NCBI RefSeq assembly: GCF_007995155.1
Contig: NZ_CP042593.1
Span: 352,001-416,000 of the forward strand
Length of the DNA stretch: 64,000 nt
Direction: 5' to 3'
Source: Cytobacillus dafuensis
GTDB taxonomy: Bacteria; Bacillota; Bacilli; Bacillales; Cytobacillaceae
Shown here: in pieces, positions 8,613-16,333 of the stretch
How positions within the stretch are numbered: the first letter of the stretch is position 1
How the letters are laid out: every line of letters begins with the position of its first letter
Translations under genes and position numbers: made by a program
Notes under the pieces: generated by a model
The model's input: only the letters and a program-made list of their open reading frames with translations
What the model was told of the DNA's origin: nothing
Databases searched by the model: none

Positions 8613-9287
8613 ATGATGACGAAAACAATAGTAGAAAAACTAAATTTAAAGAAATACAAAAAAGCAGCGGTTTTGGGCTTGCCTGAAGGTGCAGATTACT
8701 TAGCAGAGTTAACGGATTTTGATACAGAACTTATGGATAGTACGTATGACCTTATTTTTGCTTTCGTGTTAGATATGGCGTCTTTAAAAGAACTAATCAG
8801 CAAAGTGATTGAAAAAAATTACTTAAATAAAAATGGATATATTTTTGTGGCTTACCCGAAGAAAGGAAATAAAGTATATCCAACTTTTATTCATCGTGAT
8901 GATTTACTAAGTGGGTTGGGTGCCGATGAAGATGGCTATATTGGGACAAGCAATCTTAAGTTTGCCCGAATGGTAGGGCTGGATGATGTCTTTACGGTTG
9001 TTGGTCTAAAAATCGATTCTAAAGGTAAAGAAAAAACTTCTACAAAAGCAAGCCAATGCGTGGATGATTATATCGAGATGATTCCAAGTGTGGAAAAGGA
9101 TTTACAAGATACACCAGATGTACTTGCTATTTATCAATCGCTTACCCCAGGGTATCAAAAAGATTGGGCTCGATATGTGTATAGTGCTAAACAAGAGGCA
9201 ACAAAAGCGAAACGGCGAAATGAAATGAAAATGATCCTTGCTGCAGGCTACAAGAGCATGGATTTGTATCGCAGAGATAAAAATTAG
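8613..9287 (+). CDS. YdeI/OmpD-associated family protein
   Basis: A 224-residue soluble protein. Its C-terminal third (YQSLTPGYQKDWARYVYSAK, then RNEMKMILAAGYKSMDLYR) matches the pattern of the YdeI/OmpD-associated (OmdA) domain. The N-terminal ~140 residues look like a DUF3052-type Rossmann-like region (VLGLPEGADYL, then LIFAFVLDMASLKELI). The molecular function is unknown; family members have been linked to bacteriocin or peptide tolerance. The start is one of two adjacent ATGs (8613/8616) behind AGGTGGG. It stands alone between two terminators. Confidence 0.75.
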   Translation: MMTKTIVEKLNLKKYKKAAVLGLPEGADYLAELTDFDTELMDSTYDLIFAFVLDMASLKELISKVIEKNYLNKNGYIFVAYPKKGNKVYPTFIHRDDLLSGLGADEDGYIGTSNLKFARMVGLDDVFTVVGLKIDSKGKEKTSTKASQCVDDYIEMIPSVEKDLQDTPDVLAIYQSLTPGYQKDWARYVYSAKQEATKAKRRNEMKMILAAGYKSMDLYRRDKN

Positions 9288-9344
9288 GAGAAATCTTCCA
9301 ATAATCGTATTTAAAATGAAAAGTAGTATAGTAAGCCTAGAATC

Positions 9345-9372
9345 AAAACACCTTACAAGGTGTTTTTTTCTT
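9345..9372 (+). terminator. Intrinsic terminator after the YdeI-like gene
   Basis: AAAACACCTT (9345-9354) pairs with AAGGTGTTTT (9357-9366), followed by further T residues. Confidence 0.8.
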
Positions 9373-9481
9373 TATGCCTATAGGAGATATGTATTATATA
9401 AAATTTATCCTTTAAAGCGGCTAATGATCATTAATTTCTCCTTTATCCATTCTTTTTTTAATTTGCACCTTATAGTGCCAC

Positions 9482-9528
9482 TTGTTAAATAATTCTATTT
9501 AATATATAATTTTAAGACTGATTGGTCT
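9482..9528 (+). promoter_or_regulatory. Promoter with TetR-type operator for the 9776 regulator
   Basis: TTGTTA (9482-9487), a 17-base spacer and TATAAT (9505-9510) form a sigma-A promoter. Immediately downstream lies AGACTGATTGGTCT (9515-9528), whose core recurs as AGACCGATTGGTTT upstream of the hydrolase at 10386-10399. This pairing supports autoregulation by the TetR protein. The ~245 bases between this site and the regulator start are almost entirely repeat R2a. Confidence 0.65.
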
Positions 9529-9530
9529 TT

Positions 9531-9754
9531 TTTAAAAAACAAGAAAGTATAACTTTTCTCGAGTTTGAGAATTGTCTAGCTCCAGCGCCTACCCCCGACG
9601 TACAGGACGTATTAGTGTCGACAATGCGACAGGACGTCGCGCTTTTGTCGACCTCGAGGTCATAAGCCAGTCCGCCAAGAAAGTTAAAGAACAACTTTCC
9701 CGTCGCCCTGTCTTATGCTTGCCTTAAGGTGAGCAAGGCGCTTGCGCTTTTCTT
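9531..9754. repeat. Dispersed repeat R2, copy a
   Basis: A ~225-bp element with the characteristic blocks TGTCTAGCTCCAGCGCC, GTCGACCTCGAGGTCATAAG and, at its 3' end, AGGCGCTTGCGCTTTTC. A nearly identical copy lies at 16015-16294. It contains mini-hairpins GTAC-AGGAC-GTAT (9600-9612) and GCGAC-AGGAC-GTCGC (9626-9640). It sits between the promoter/operator and the coding region of the TetR gene, so it would be transcribed as a long structured 5' leader. Confidence 0.85.
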
Positions 9755-9775
9755 AAAATAAAGAAGGTGTGACTT

Positions 9776-10366
9776 ATGCGTAAAGGTGAAAAAACCCGCG
9801 AGTTTATTATTATGAGGGCAGCAGAACTATTTAATCAACAAGGATATTTTGGTTCGTCTATCTCTGATATTATGCGTGTGACAGGGCTTCGTAAAGGAGG
9901 GGTTTATAACCATTTTGGAAGCAAAGATGAATTGGCTCTTGAAGCTTTTGATTATGCTGTAAGTATTTATAGAAAGAGATATATTGAGGCAATAAAGGGA
10001 ACAAAATCGGCGGTAGAACAATTAATATCCATTGTTTCAATCTACCATAATATTATCGAAAACCCGCCACTTAAAGGTGGATGCCCACTATTAAATACTG
10101 CGATTGAAAGTGATGATGCACACCCTGCATTACGTGATAAGGCTAGGGAAGCGATGGAGGAATTTCTCAAATTTATTCGCATTGTAATAAATAGGGGAAT
10201 AAGGAGGGGGGATATTAAATCCACAATCGACCCGCAATCTGTTTCCGTTTTTATTGCATCTGCTATGGAGGGTGCGGTAATGATGAGTAAATTATATAAT
10301 GATAGCCACTATATGCAGCAAATGTTGAAGCATCTAAGTGAATTTATCGAAGGTTTGAGCACTTAA
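9776..10366 (+). CDS. TetR/AcrR-family repressor
   Basis: A 196-residue repressor. The N-terminal helix-turn-helix (RGGVYNHFGSKDELALEAF around residues 38-58, in the variant LRKGGVYNHF) is preceded by the usual TREFIIMRAAELFNQQGY helix. The C-terminal half is a ligand-binding helical domain with a PLKGGCPLLNTAIE segment typical of the YxaF/LmrA-like TetR group. It probably controls itself and the downstream alpha/beta hydrolase through two matching 14-bp sites (9515-9528, 10386-10399). The start is ATG behind GAAGGTG. Confidence 0.88.
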   Translation: MRKGEKTREFIIMRAAELFNQQGYFGSSISDIMRVTGLRKGGVYNHFGSKDELALEAFDYAVSIYRKRYIEAIKGTKSAVEQLISIVSIYHNIIENPPLKGGCPLLNTAIESDDAHPALRDKAREAMEEFLKFIRIVINRGIRRGDIKSTIDPQSVSVFIASAMEGAVMMSKLYNDSHYMQQMLKHLSEFIEGLST

Positions 10367-10385
10367 ATTTTTTTATACAAAAAAC

Positions 10386-10399
10386 AGACCGATTGGTTT
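10386..10399 (+). promoter_or_regulatory. Second TetR-type operator, before the hydrolase
   Basis: AGACCGATTGGTTT lies 20 bases after the tetR stop and 25 bases before the hydrolase start. It matches the site at 9515-9528 at 12 of 14 positions, indicating separate control of the hydrolase. Confidence 0.6.
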
Positions 10400-10423
10400 T
10401 AAAAATGTATGGGAGGTTAACAA

Positions 10424-11299
10424 ATGACTATCTTTATTCTATGTTTATTAGGATTCTTTCTTTTAGCTGCATATGGAGTTTGGACCATTGGGGTAAAAAG
10501 CCAAACCCCGAAAAGGGTAGAACTAACAGAAACACCTAAAATGCCATTCGAAGATGTTTCAATTCCTGGAAAGACTGGAAAGCTAAAGGGCTGGTTTATT
10601 CCTTCAGTTAATAGGGGAGTGGAGAAAAGCCCTCTTATTATGATTGTACATGGCTGGGGATCAAGCAGATCTAGAATGCTGCGGTATGTTGAACCTCTAT
10701 ACATAGCAGGCTATTCTTTACTGCTTTTTGATATACGAGGTCATGGAGATAGTGATGGGGTAAAGGCTCTAACTGTAAAAACCTTTCGAGACGATGTTGT
10801 ATCTGCTGTGATTTATGCACAAAAGCGTAAAGAAGTTGATCCCTATAGAATCGGTATCTTAGCACACTCCTTCGGTGGCTTTGGTAGTTTACTAGCAAAT
10901 AAAAGGCGGCTAGGAATAAAAGCTTTAGTCACGGATTCTATTCCTACACAATTCCGTACCATTATGGAAACAGCTTTAAAAAAATATAAATTGCCTTATT
11001 TTCCTCTAGGTCCTATTTTAACTAAACTAATGTTTATCAGGGCAGGAATAAAATCAGATGAATTAAAGGGTTTTGATGCTCGACAGGCTTTGAATGAGCA
11101 AAAGACACCTATTCTAATGATCCATTCAAAGAATGATCATTATGTTCCTCCTTCAGAGTTGACTTATCTTATTGAAAACCAGCCAGCACATAGTGAAACA
11201 ATTGAATTTCTTTTTGTCGAAAGTAAGGGGCATAGAAGCTCAGAAACAGATCTAAAGTTTTGGCAGGAGGTTATTCCCTTTTTTGAAAGAAATGTATAG
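10424..11299 (+). CDS. Membrane-anchored alpha/beta hydrolase
   Basis: A 291-residue serine hydrolase with a single N-terminal transmembrane helix (residues ~3-22). The oxyanion-hole motif is VHGWGSSR, the nucleophile lies in LAHSFGGFG (Ser-centred elbow), the acid is in HSKNDHYVPP and the catalytic His is in ESKGHRSSE, giving a complete triad. The fold is that of BAAT/dienelactone-type or YqkD-like hydrolases. The substrate is unknown. Linkage to the TetR regulator through shared operator sequences suggests induction by a small hydrophobic compound. Confidence 0.85.
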   Translation: MTIFILCLLGFFLLAAYGVWTIGVKSQTPKRVELTETPKMPFEDVSIPGKTGKLKGWFIPSVNRGVEKSPLIMIVHGWGSSRSRMLRYVEPLYIAGYSLLLFDIRGHGDSDGVKALTVKTFRDDVVSAVIYAQKRKEVDPYRIGILAHSFGGFGSLLANKRRLGIKALVTDSIPTQFRTIMETALKKYKLPYFPLGPILTKLMFIRAGIKSDELKGFDARQALNEQKTPILMIHSKNDHYVPPSELTYLIENQPAHSETIEFLFVESKGHRSSETDLKFWQEVIPFFERNV

Positions 11300-11366
11300 A
11301 GGTGGTTTTTCACAAGGGAAAGGGTGGTACTCGCCCTTTTCCCTTTGTTTTCTAACTTAAACGAGC

Positions 11367-12053
11367 TTACTGCACATCTATAGAAAACTTCTCCTTAAAG
11401 CCTTTCTTCCCAGCATTCGTAATTTTTATTGCCCGTGTAGCAGGTAATCGTTGAATCCAATTTAATTCTAAAAGTCTTTCGAGCAGAGCGTTTCCTAATG
11501 CGCCAGCCAGATGGTGGCGACGTTCGCTCCAATCCAAACATTTATGTGCAAACGAGCGCCGTTTACTTTTCGTTTTTCTTAGGTCAATTTGAAATTCTGT
11601 AAAGAACATTTTGCCTTTTTCAGAAACAGTAAACCCTTCCTTTTCTTCATAAATAACTCCTTGTTTTAGTAAAGCATCTGTTAATTGGACTCCTAAATTT
11701 CCTGCTAGATGGTCATAGCAAGTTCTTGCTTTACGTAGCGCTTTATTTTCTGAAGCTTGTTTAAAGGACTTAATTTCGATGGGAGGAGTAATTGATAATA
11801 AGGACTCCATCACATGAGCTACTTCTTGATTATTAATTCCATAATAGCGATGTCTCCCTTGCTTTTCGACAGTAACTACTTTAGCTTCAACCATTTTTGC
11901 TAAATGGAAACTTGCCGTTTGTGGTTTAATTCCTGCCATATAGGCTAATTCACTTGCTGGATGAAATCTTCCATCTAATAATACTGTCAAAATGGCTGCA
12001 CGGGAGGCTTCACTTACAAGACTGGCAATCAAAGCGACATTTGAATTCGGCAT
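11367..12053 (-). CDS. ArsR-like winged-helix regulator with C-terminal extension
   Basis: A 228-residue protein. Residues ~10-85 form an ArsR/SmtB-like winged helix (SEASRAAILTVLLDGRFHPASELA, then KPQTASFHLAKMVEAKVVTVEKQGRHRYYGI). About 130 further residues hold a second helical domain, with no metal-binding CxC motif in the recognition helix. It is divergent from a flavin reductase, with a perfect palindrome between the two starts that is probably its operator. This longer ArsR type usually senses organic or redox signals rather than metals (inference). Confidence 0.8.
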   Translation of the reverse strand: MPNSNVALIASLVSEASRAAILTVLLDGRFHPASELAYMAGIKPQTASFHLAKMVEAKVVTVEKQGRHRYYGINNQEVAHVMESLLSITPPIEIKSFKQASENKALRKARTCYDHLAGNLGVQLTDALLKQGVIYEEKEGFTVSEKGKMFFTEFQIDLRKTKSKRRSFAHKCLDWSERRHHLAGALGNALLERLLELNWIQRLPATRAIKITNAGKKGFKEKFSIDVQ

Positions 12054-12081
12054 GTATTAACACCTCTCATATGTAATCCAT

Positions 12082-12101
12082 ATTTCGATGATAATCGAAA
12101 T
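12082..12101. promoter_or_regulatory. Palindromic operator between ArsR-like and flavin reductase genes
   Basis: ATTTCGAT-GATA-ATCGAAAT is a perfect 8-bp inverted repeat, 29 bases from the regulator start and 50 from the reductase start, in a divergent promoter region. Confidence 0.75.
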
Positions 12102-12151
12102 GTATATATATTACAATTTTTTAGGAATACAAGAATGGGAGGAAGGTAAAA

Positions 12152-12733
12152 ATGAAGCAACTGCCAATCACAGAAATCATAAAACCTAAAATTCTATATT
12201 ACGGAACTCCGGTGATTTTACTAAACACACTCAATGGCGACGGGACAGTCAATATTAGCCCGATGTCCTCATCATGGGCATTAGGAGACTGTATTGTATT
12301 AGGCATTGGTCTAGGTGGGAAGGCGATTGAGAATTTAGAGCGGGATCCTGAATGTGTCATTAATGTTCCGGATCCTTCATTATGGGAGAATGTTGAAAAA
12401 TTAGCTCCCTATACAGGGAAAAATCCAGTACCAGATTATAAGAAAAGGAATGGATTTATCTATCAAAAAGAAAAATATGAAATTAGTAAATTAACTCCTA
12501 TTGATTCTATAGCAGTAAAGCCAACAAGAATTGCAGAATGTCCATTACAAATTGAAGCGAGGGTGGTAAATATTCGAATTCCAGAGCATTCTCCTGATTT
12601 TGCAATAGTGGAAACAAAAGTGATTCAAATCCATGCTCATAAGGAAATCATTATTGGAGAAAACCATATTGACCCAAGTAAATGGAGTCCTCTTATCTAT
12701 AATTTCCGTCATTATTTCGGTCTTGGTCAGTAG
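12152..12733 (+). CDS. Flavin reductase-like (split-barrel) flavoprotein
   Basis: A 193-residue protein of the flavin reductase/DIM6-NTAB type. The FMN-binding split barrel is recognisable from TPVILLNTLNGDGTVNISPMSSSWAL and the following GIGLGGKAIENL. Members bind FMN and supply reduced flavin or act as flavoprotein oxidoreductases. It is preceded by GGGAGGAAGG and is divergent from an ArsR-like regulator, suggesting an inducible detoxification or redox role. The partner monooxygenase, if any, is not nearby. Repeat R1c begins 50 bases after the stop. Confidence 0.85.
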   Translation: MKQLPITEIIKPKILYYGTPVILLNTLNGDGTVNISPMSSSWALGDCIVLGIGLGGKAIENLERDPECVINVPDPSLWENVEKLAPYTGKNPVPDYKKRNGFIYQKEKYEISKLTPIDSIAVKPTRIAECPLQIEARVVNIRIPEHSPDFAIVETKVIQIHAHKEIIIGENHIDPSKWSPLIYNFRHYFGLGQ

Positions 12734-12782
12734 CTTGGTAAAACCTTTCGAAGTGAAACGTAATTAAGGAGATTCTCGTCAA

Positions 12783-12942
12783 TAAAGTGAAACTTCCATC
12801 AGTGGGGGTTTTCTTTCATCCCCCACTGATGGTTAGTTGAACCAATCGGGCCTTTACGGGCAGTTGATCCCCCACTTAGGTTTCTTCGATTCTCTCGCAA
12901 ACTTGAAGTTGGGGGTCTTACTGACCGTTAATCTGCGATAAA
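12783..12942. repeat. Dispersed hairpin repeat R1, copy c (compact form)
   Basis: The 160-bp compact R1, same orientation as 5151 and inverted to 31381. Two hairpins are clear: CCATCAGTGGGGG / CCCCCACTGATGG with an 11-base loop, and the larger ACGGGCAGTTGATCCCCC / GGGGGTCTTACTGACCGT hairpin. It lies between convergent genes. Confidence 0.85.
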
Positions 12943-12956
12943 CTCGAAGGAATGCA

Positions 12957-13003
12957 AAAAAATCTTCTGCTATGACCATATCGTGTCTTAGCAGAAGATT
13001 TAA
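12957..13003 (-). terminator. Intrinsic terminator of the lipoprotein gene
   Basis: AAATCTTCTGCTA pairs with TAGCAGAAGATTT, flanked by A and T runs. It lies just beyond the stop of the minus-strand lipoprotein. Confidence 0.85.
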
Positions 13004-13005
13004 TT

Positions 13006-14247
13006 TTATTCCTTCATCGGCAATGTGAACGTAACTGATTTTTCTTTAAACAGCTTTTTCATATTACTATCAGATAGAGGACCAAATTGTAAGTCTAATT
13101 TTTTATAAATTTGAAATTCATCTTCTCTGAACAGGAATACGGCTAATACTTCTTCCGTTTTACCAGGATCTAGTGTTCCTCTTGCTGTTGGCTCAAGCAT
13201 TCCTTGTGAAAGCATTGTTCCGCGTGTATCATCGATAATCAATCTCTTATCCATTAAGAATTTTTCGATTGCAACATCACTGCCATTTTCAACAGTTAAT
13301 TTTGCAGTCAATGCAACAAGAGGGCCATCTCCAAAATTTGTAAATCTTTCTTTATTTGCAGCAGTTGGAGTAACATTCGTGTACTGAACTCCATTTAGCG
13401 TTACTTTCACTTTATCAATTTCTTTTGTTTCATTTATATCCTCTTTTGCGAAGAATAGCTCCTTATCCGCGATAGTATCTGTGAGCATTTTATCTGCATA
13501 TAGACCTGCAGTGGCTTCTGCTTTTTTTACTCCCTCTTCGTTAAAGGGGAGGACAAATACTGCTTCTGTGCCTAATCGGTCACTTACATTGTTATTTAAC
13601 CATAATGCGTCAATTTTTAAAGTGGGCGTTTCAAGCTTTTCGAATTGTTCTTTCGTCATGGCATAGGCTACTAGCCCAGAAAACGATTTTTCTTTTGAGT
13701 ATTGTGAAACATCGTCTGTCTCTTTATCTTTTAACCACTTATCACGGTCAACAAAATGTGATTTTTTCATAATATGATCCATTCCGTCGTCCGATAGAAG
13801 TGATGAGCCTCCAGCATAATAAACATCTTCATCGGATTGGTTATCTAGTGTTAATTTATATGTAAGTACATATCCTTCATCCTCATCATTAAAATCAACT
13901 TTAGCTGACTCATTCATATTTGTCACATGAACGATTTGATATTCATTGATTTCAACGGTAACTTTATCGCTGTAGGAATGCTTTAGATTTGGAGTTTTAT
14001 TTGTAAAAATGATCTCGACATCTCCGCCAGTTTCCTCTGCAAGATAGGGATTCAGATTTTCACTGTCTGTGTCAGCATTCTCCTCCTCTTTTTCTTCATT
14101 TGCAGCTTTCTCATCTTCTTTTTTATTGTCTGTTTGTTCTACTTTCTCTTCTGTTGCTGCAGGCTTGTTTTCCTTTTCTTTTCCACATGCTCCTAATACT
14201 AGAATAACAAGAATAGCACTAAACACTATTCGTATTTTAAGTTTCAT
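13006..14247 (-). CDS. DUF5068-like surface lipoprotein
   Basis: A 413-residue lipoprotein. The signal peptide ends in the lipobox VLGAC with Cys near residue 21, followed by an acidic, lysine/glutamate-rich low-complexity linker (residues ~25-65). Two related beta-rich domains follow (around 75-230 and 260-400), each with a core like VTYKLTLDNQSDEDV / LTAKLTVENGSDVAI, resembling the DUF4352/DUF5068 immunoglobulin-like fold. It is probably exposed on the outer face of the membrane; the function is unknown. It is a single gene with its own terminator. Confidence 0.75.
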   Translation of the reverse strand: MKLKIRIVFSAILVILVLGACGKEKENKPAATEEKVEQTDNKKEDEKAANEEKEEENADTDSENLNPYLAEETGGDVEIIFTNKTPNLKHSYSDKVTVEINEYQIVHVTNMNESAKVDFNDEDEGYVLTYKLTLDNQSDEDVYYAGGSSLLSDDGMDHIMKKSHFVDRDKWLKDKETDDVSQYSKEKSFSGLVAYAMTKEQFEKLETPTLKIDALWLNNNVSDRLGTEAVFVLPFNEEGVKKAEATAGLYADKMLTDTIADKELFFAKEDINETKEIDKVKVTLNGVQYTNVTPTAANKERFTNFGDGPLVALTAKLTVENGSDVAIEKFLMDKRLIIDDTRGTMLSQGMLEPTARGTLDPGKTEEVLAVFLFREDEFQIYKKLDLQFGPLSDSNMKKLFKEKSVTFTLPMKE

Positions 14248-14514
14248 AATCTCTCTCCTTATTTTTCTATTTAAAGAAAAAATTTCAATATGCGTATCAT
14301 AATAACATGTAAAATTATCTCAAAATAGTCTTTTTTTAAAAAAAGAAACTTTTTACCTATATTGTAGTTCTAAAGTAATAGGTAATTTGCGGAGGTGGTT
14401 TGCTTGGGGGAAATCTGCTCAGAACATTCAGTTCATGATAAATATGGTATAATATAACAATAATGAATGAATTATTTTAAAATTCAAATCTATTATTTCG
14501 TGTAGGAGAATCCT

Positions 14515-15600
14515 ATGTTAAATGTATGTAAACTAAACTTAAATCCCCAAAAACGAGTCATTATTATTTCGGATATTCATGCGAAATTATCTTTATTTAT
14601 AAAGCTTCTAGAAAAGGTCCATTATACGGAAGATGATTATTTATTTATTAATGGTGACCTATGCGAAAAGGGACAAAACAGTTTGGAGCTTGTTCGCTAT
14701 GTGAAAAAGATGACGGAACAATCTTCAAATATTTTTGTCACGAAAGGAAACTGTGATGTTTTGTATCGATATGCCTTAGCAGGGAATGAAAAGATTCTTC
14801 AGTATATGAAGGTGAGAAGGAATTCACTATTAAATGAAATGCTGGAGGAACAGCATCAATCTTTAGAAAACCTCAGTGATGTCCACCAGGTCGCGAACGT
14901 ATATGAGCTTCATTATAAGGAGGAATTGGCATGGCTGGAGGCATTGCCTGTCGCTTATGATACTGAGCGTTTTCTGATCGTTCATGCAGGTATTGAGAAT
15001 CGGCCAGACTGGGAGAAAAGTACGGAAGAGTATGCCCTGTCCGTGGATTCTTTTTATGAAAAAGGGCATCAAGTAAATAAAATGGTCATCGTCGGGCACT
15101 GGCCGGCTATCAATTATCGTTTTCAAGCCGAAAGCTCGAACAATCCGATTATTGATCACGAAAAAAGAATCATCGCCATTGATGGCGGTAATCAGATTAA
15201 AAGTGATGGCCAACTGAATGCTCTTATTTTCGAACAAAATCAATTCTCGTTTCAGTTTGTTGATGAGATTGCCGAGGAACGAAAAGTAAAAAATGAATAT
15301 ATTGATCAAACGAATCGAGTTGGTACTGTAACCTATCCGAATTATGAAATGGCCATTATTCGTAGAGAGCCTTATTTTACGCTTTGTGAAAATGTAAAAC
15401 TTGGAATCAAGCAATGGATTAAAAATGAGTATTTAGTAGAAAAAGATGAACGTGTGTATTGTAAAGATGATTTAAGCACAACATTTCTCTCCGTTCAGCA
15501 AGATGAGGTTGTAAAGGTACTGGATGCTCAGCAAGCAGGCTATATCTTAATTAAAAAGAATAATGGACTCGTAGGATGGGTGCCGATTGAAGTGATATGA
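14515..15600 (+). CDS. Calcineurin-like metallophosphoesterase with C-terminal SH3-like domain
   Basis: A 361-residue protein whose first ~240 residues carry all metallophosphoesterase motifs: SDIHAK, NGDLCEKG, KGNCD, HAG and GHWP. The arrangement resembles PPP-type/PrpE-like phosphatases. The final ~70 residues (LSTTFLSVQQDEVVKVLD...GLVGWVPIEVI) look like a bacterial SH3 module, usually a protein- or wall-binding domain; there is no signal peptide. The substrate could be a phosphoprotein or a dinucleoside polyphosphate. The start is ATG behind TAGGAGA. The 267 bases upstream hold no other recognisable feature. Confidence 0.82.
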   Translation: MLNVCKLNLNPQKRVIIISDIHAKLSLFIKLLEKVHYTEDDYLFINGDLCEKGQNSLELVRYVKKMTEQSSNIFVTKGNCDVLYRYALAGNEKILQYMKVRRNSLLNEMLEEQHQSLENLSDVHQVANVYELHYKEELAWLEALPVAYDTERFLIVHAGIENRPDWEKSTEEYALSVDSFYEKGHQVNKMVIVGHWPAINYRFQAESSNNPIIDHEKRIIAIDGGNQIKSDGQLNALIFEQNQFSFQFVDEIAEERKVKNEYIDQTNRVGTVTYPNYEMAIIRREPYFTLCENVKLGIKQWIKNEYLVEKDERVYCKDDLSTTFLSVQQDEVVKVLDAQQAGYILIKKNNGLVGWVPIEVI

Positions 15601-15693
15601 AAAGGTTTAAGCAAGTAAATATGTATATTATCAATACCAAGTCGGCCCTCCTGTTCTTTCCGCTTTATTATGCTTATCCATCCGATAAAAAAG

Positions 15694-15746
15694 ACAAGCA
15701 GGATTTCCAATTAACTTATTTAGTTTGGAATATCCTGCTTGTTTAT
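15694..15746 (+). terminator. Intrinsic terminator after the metallophosphoesterase
   Basis: ACAAGCAGGATTTCCA (15694-15709) pairs with TGGAATATCCTGCTTGT (15726-15742) with one bulge, in an A- and T-rich flank. Confidence 0.75.
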
Positions 15747-15756
15747 CTTATCTAAT

Positions 15757-16014
15757 CGGAAAGTTTAAGTTTATTAACGTATTAAAGTAAAGTGTGTTTT
15801 CAATAAAATATCTGCTAATAAGATCGCATAAAGAAAACTCGCCGATTGGCGAGCCTTGGAAAGGCGAAGACAGAGGCGTAGTTGCACTTATACTTAATTC
15901 CTAAAATTGGCAACTACGTCGGATCATCTTCTGCGTTGACAATTTATACTTTCTTAACGTGTAAGAAAAACTAAGGCATTCACCAAAAAGGACTTGGGGA
16001 ATGCCAAGTTTTTC
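15757..16014. repeat. Dispersed repeat R5, copy b, interrupted by R3a
   Basis: The left part (15757-15830) matches 3338-3415 and the right part (15965-16014) matches 3419-3467. The intervening ~134 bp is R3a, present in inverted form at 18035-18287. Comparison with the uninterrupted copy at 3338 indicates nested insertion (or deletion from 3338). Confidence 0.7.
15831..15964 (+). repeat. Dispersed repeat R3, copy a
   Basis: R3a begins AAGAAAACTCGCCGATTGGC and ends CTTTCTTAACGTGTA. The same sequence occurs inverted at 18035-18287, where it is enlarged by ~120 bp. The two copies bracket the RocB-like gene. Internal hairpin: CTCGCC-GATT-GGCGAG. Confidence 0.8.
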
Positions 16015-16294
16015 TAAAAAATAAGAAAGTATAACTTTTCTTGAGTTTGAGAATTGTCTAGCTCCAGCGCCTACCCCTGACGTACAGGACGTACTAGTGT
16101 CGACAATGCGACAGGACGTCGCGCTTTTGTCGACCTCGAGGTCATAAGTCAGTCCTCCAAGAAAGTTAAAGAACAACTTTCCCGTCGGCCTGTCTTATGC
16201 TTGTCGGGGGTGAGCACTAAGGAAAGCTCCTCCGAATAATCATCGCAAGAACAATCTGAACTATGATTGTTCTGAAGGCGCTTGCGCTTTTCTA
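16015..16294. repeat. Dispersed repeat R2, copy b
   Basis: Almost identical to 9531-9754, with the same orientation and the same mini-hairpins: GTAC-AGGAC-GTAC (16082-16094) and GCGAC-AGGAC-GTCGC (16108-16122). It carries an extra ~60 bases before the terminal AGGCGCTTGCGCTTTTC. With R5b/R3a it explains the 733-base gap between the metallophosphoesterase and RocB-like genes. Confidence 0.85.
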
Positions 16295-16333
16295 ATCAAT
16301 CATAGTTAATCAGTTTAATTCACGTGAATAAAT

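Noticed and set aside
9238..9492. 84-codon frame after the YdeI-like gene
   Set aside because: It starts inside the upstream gene, spans its terminator and reads as low-complexity aromatic/Leu-rich sequence without a ribosome site.
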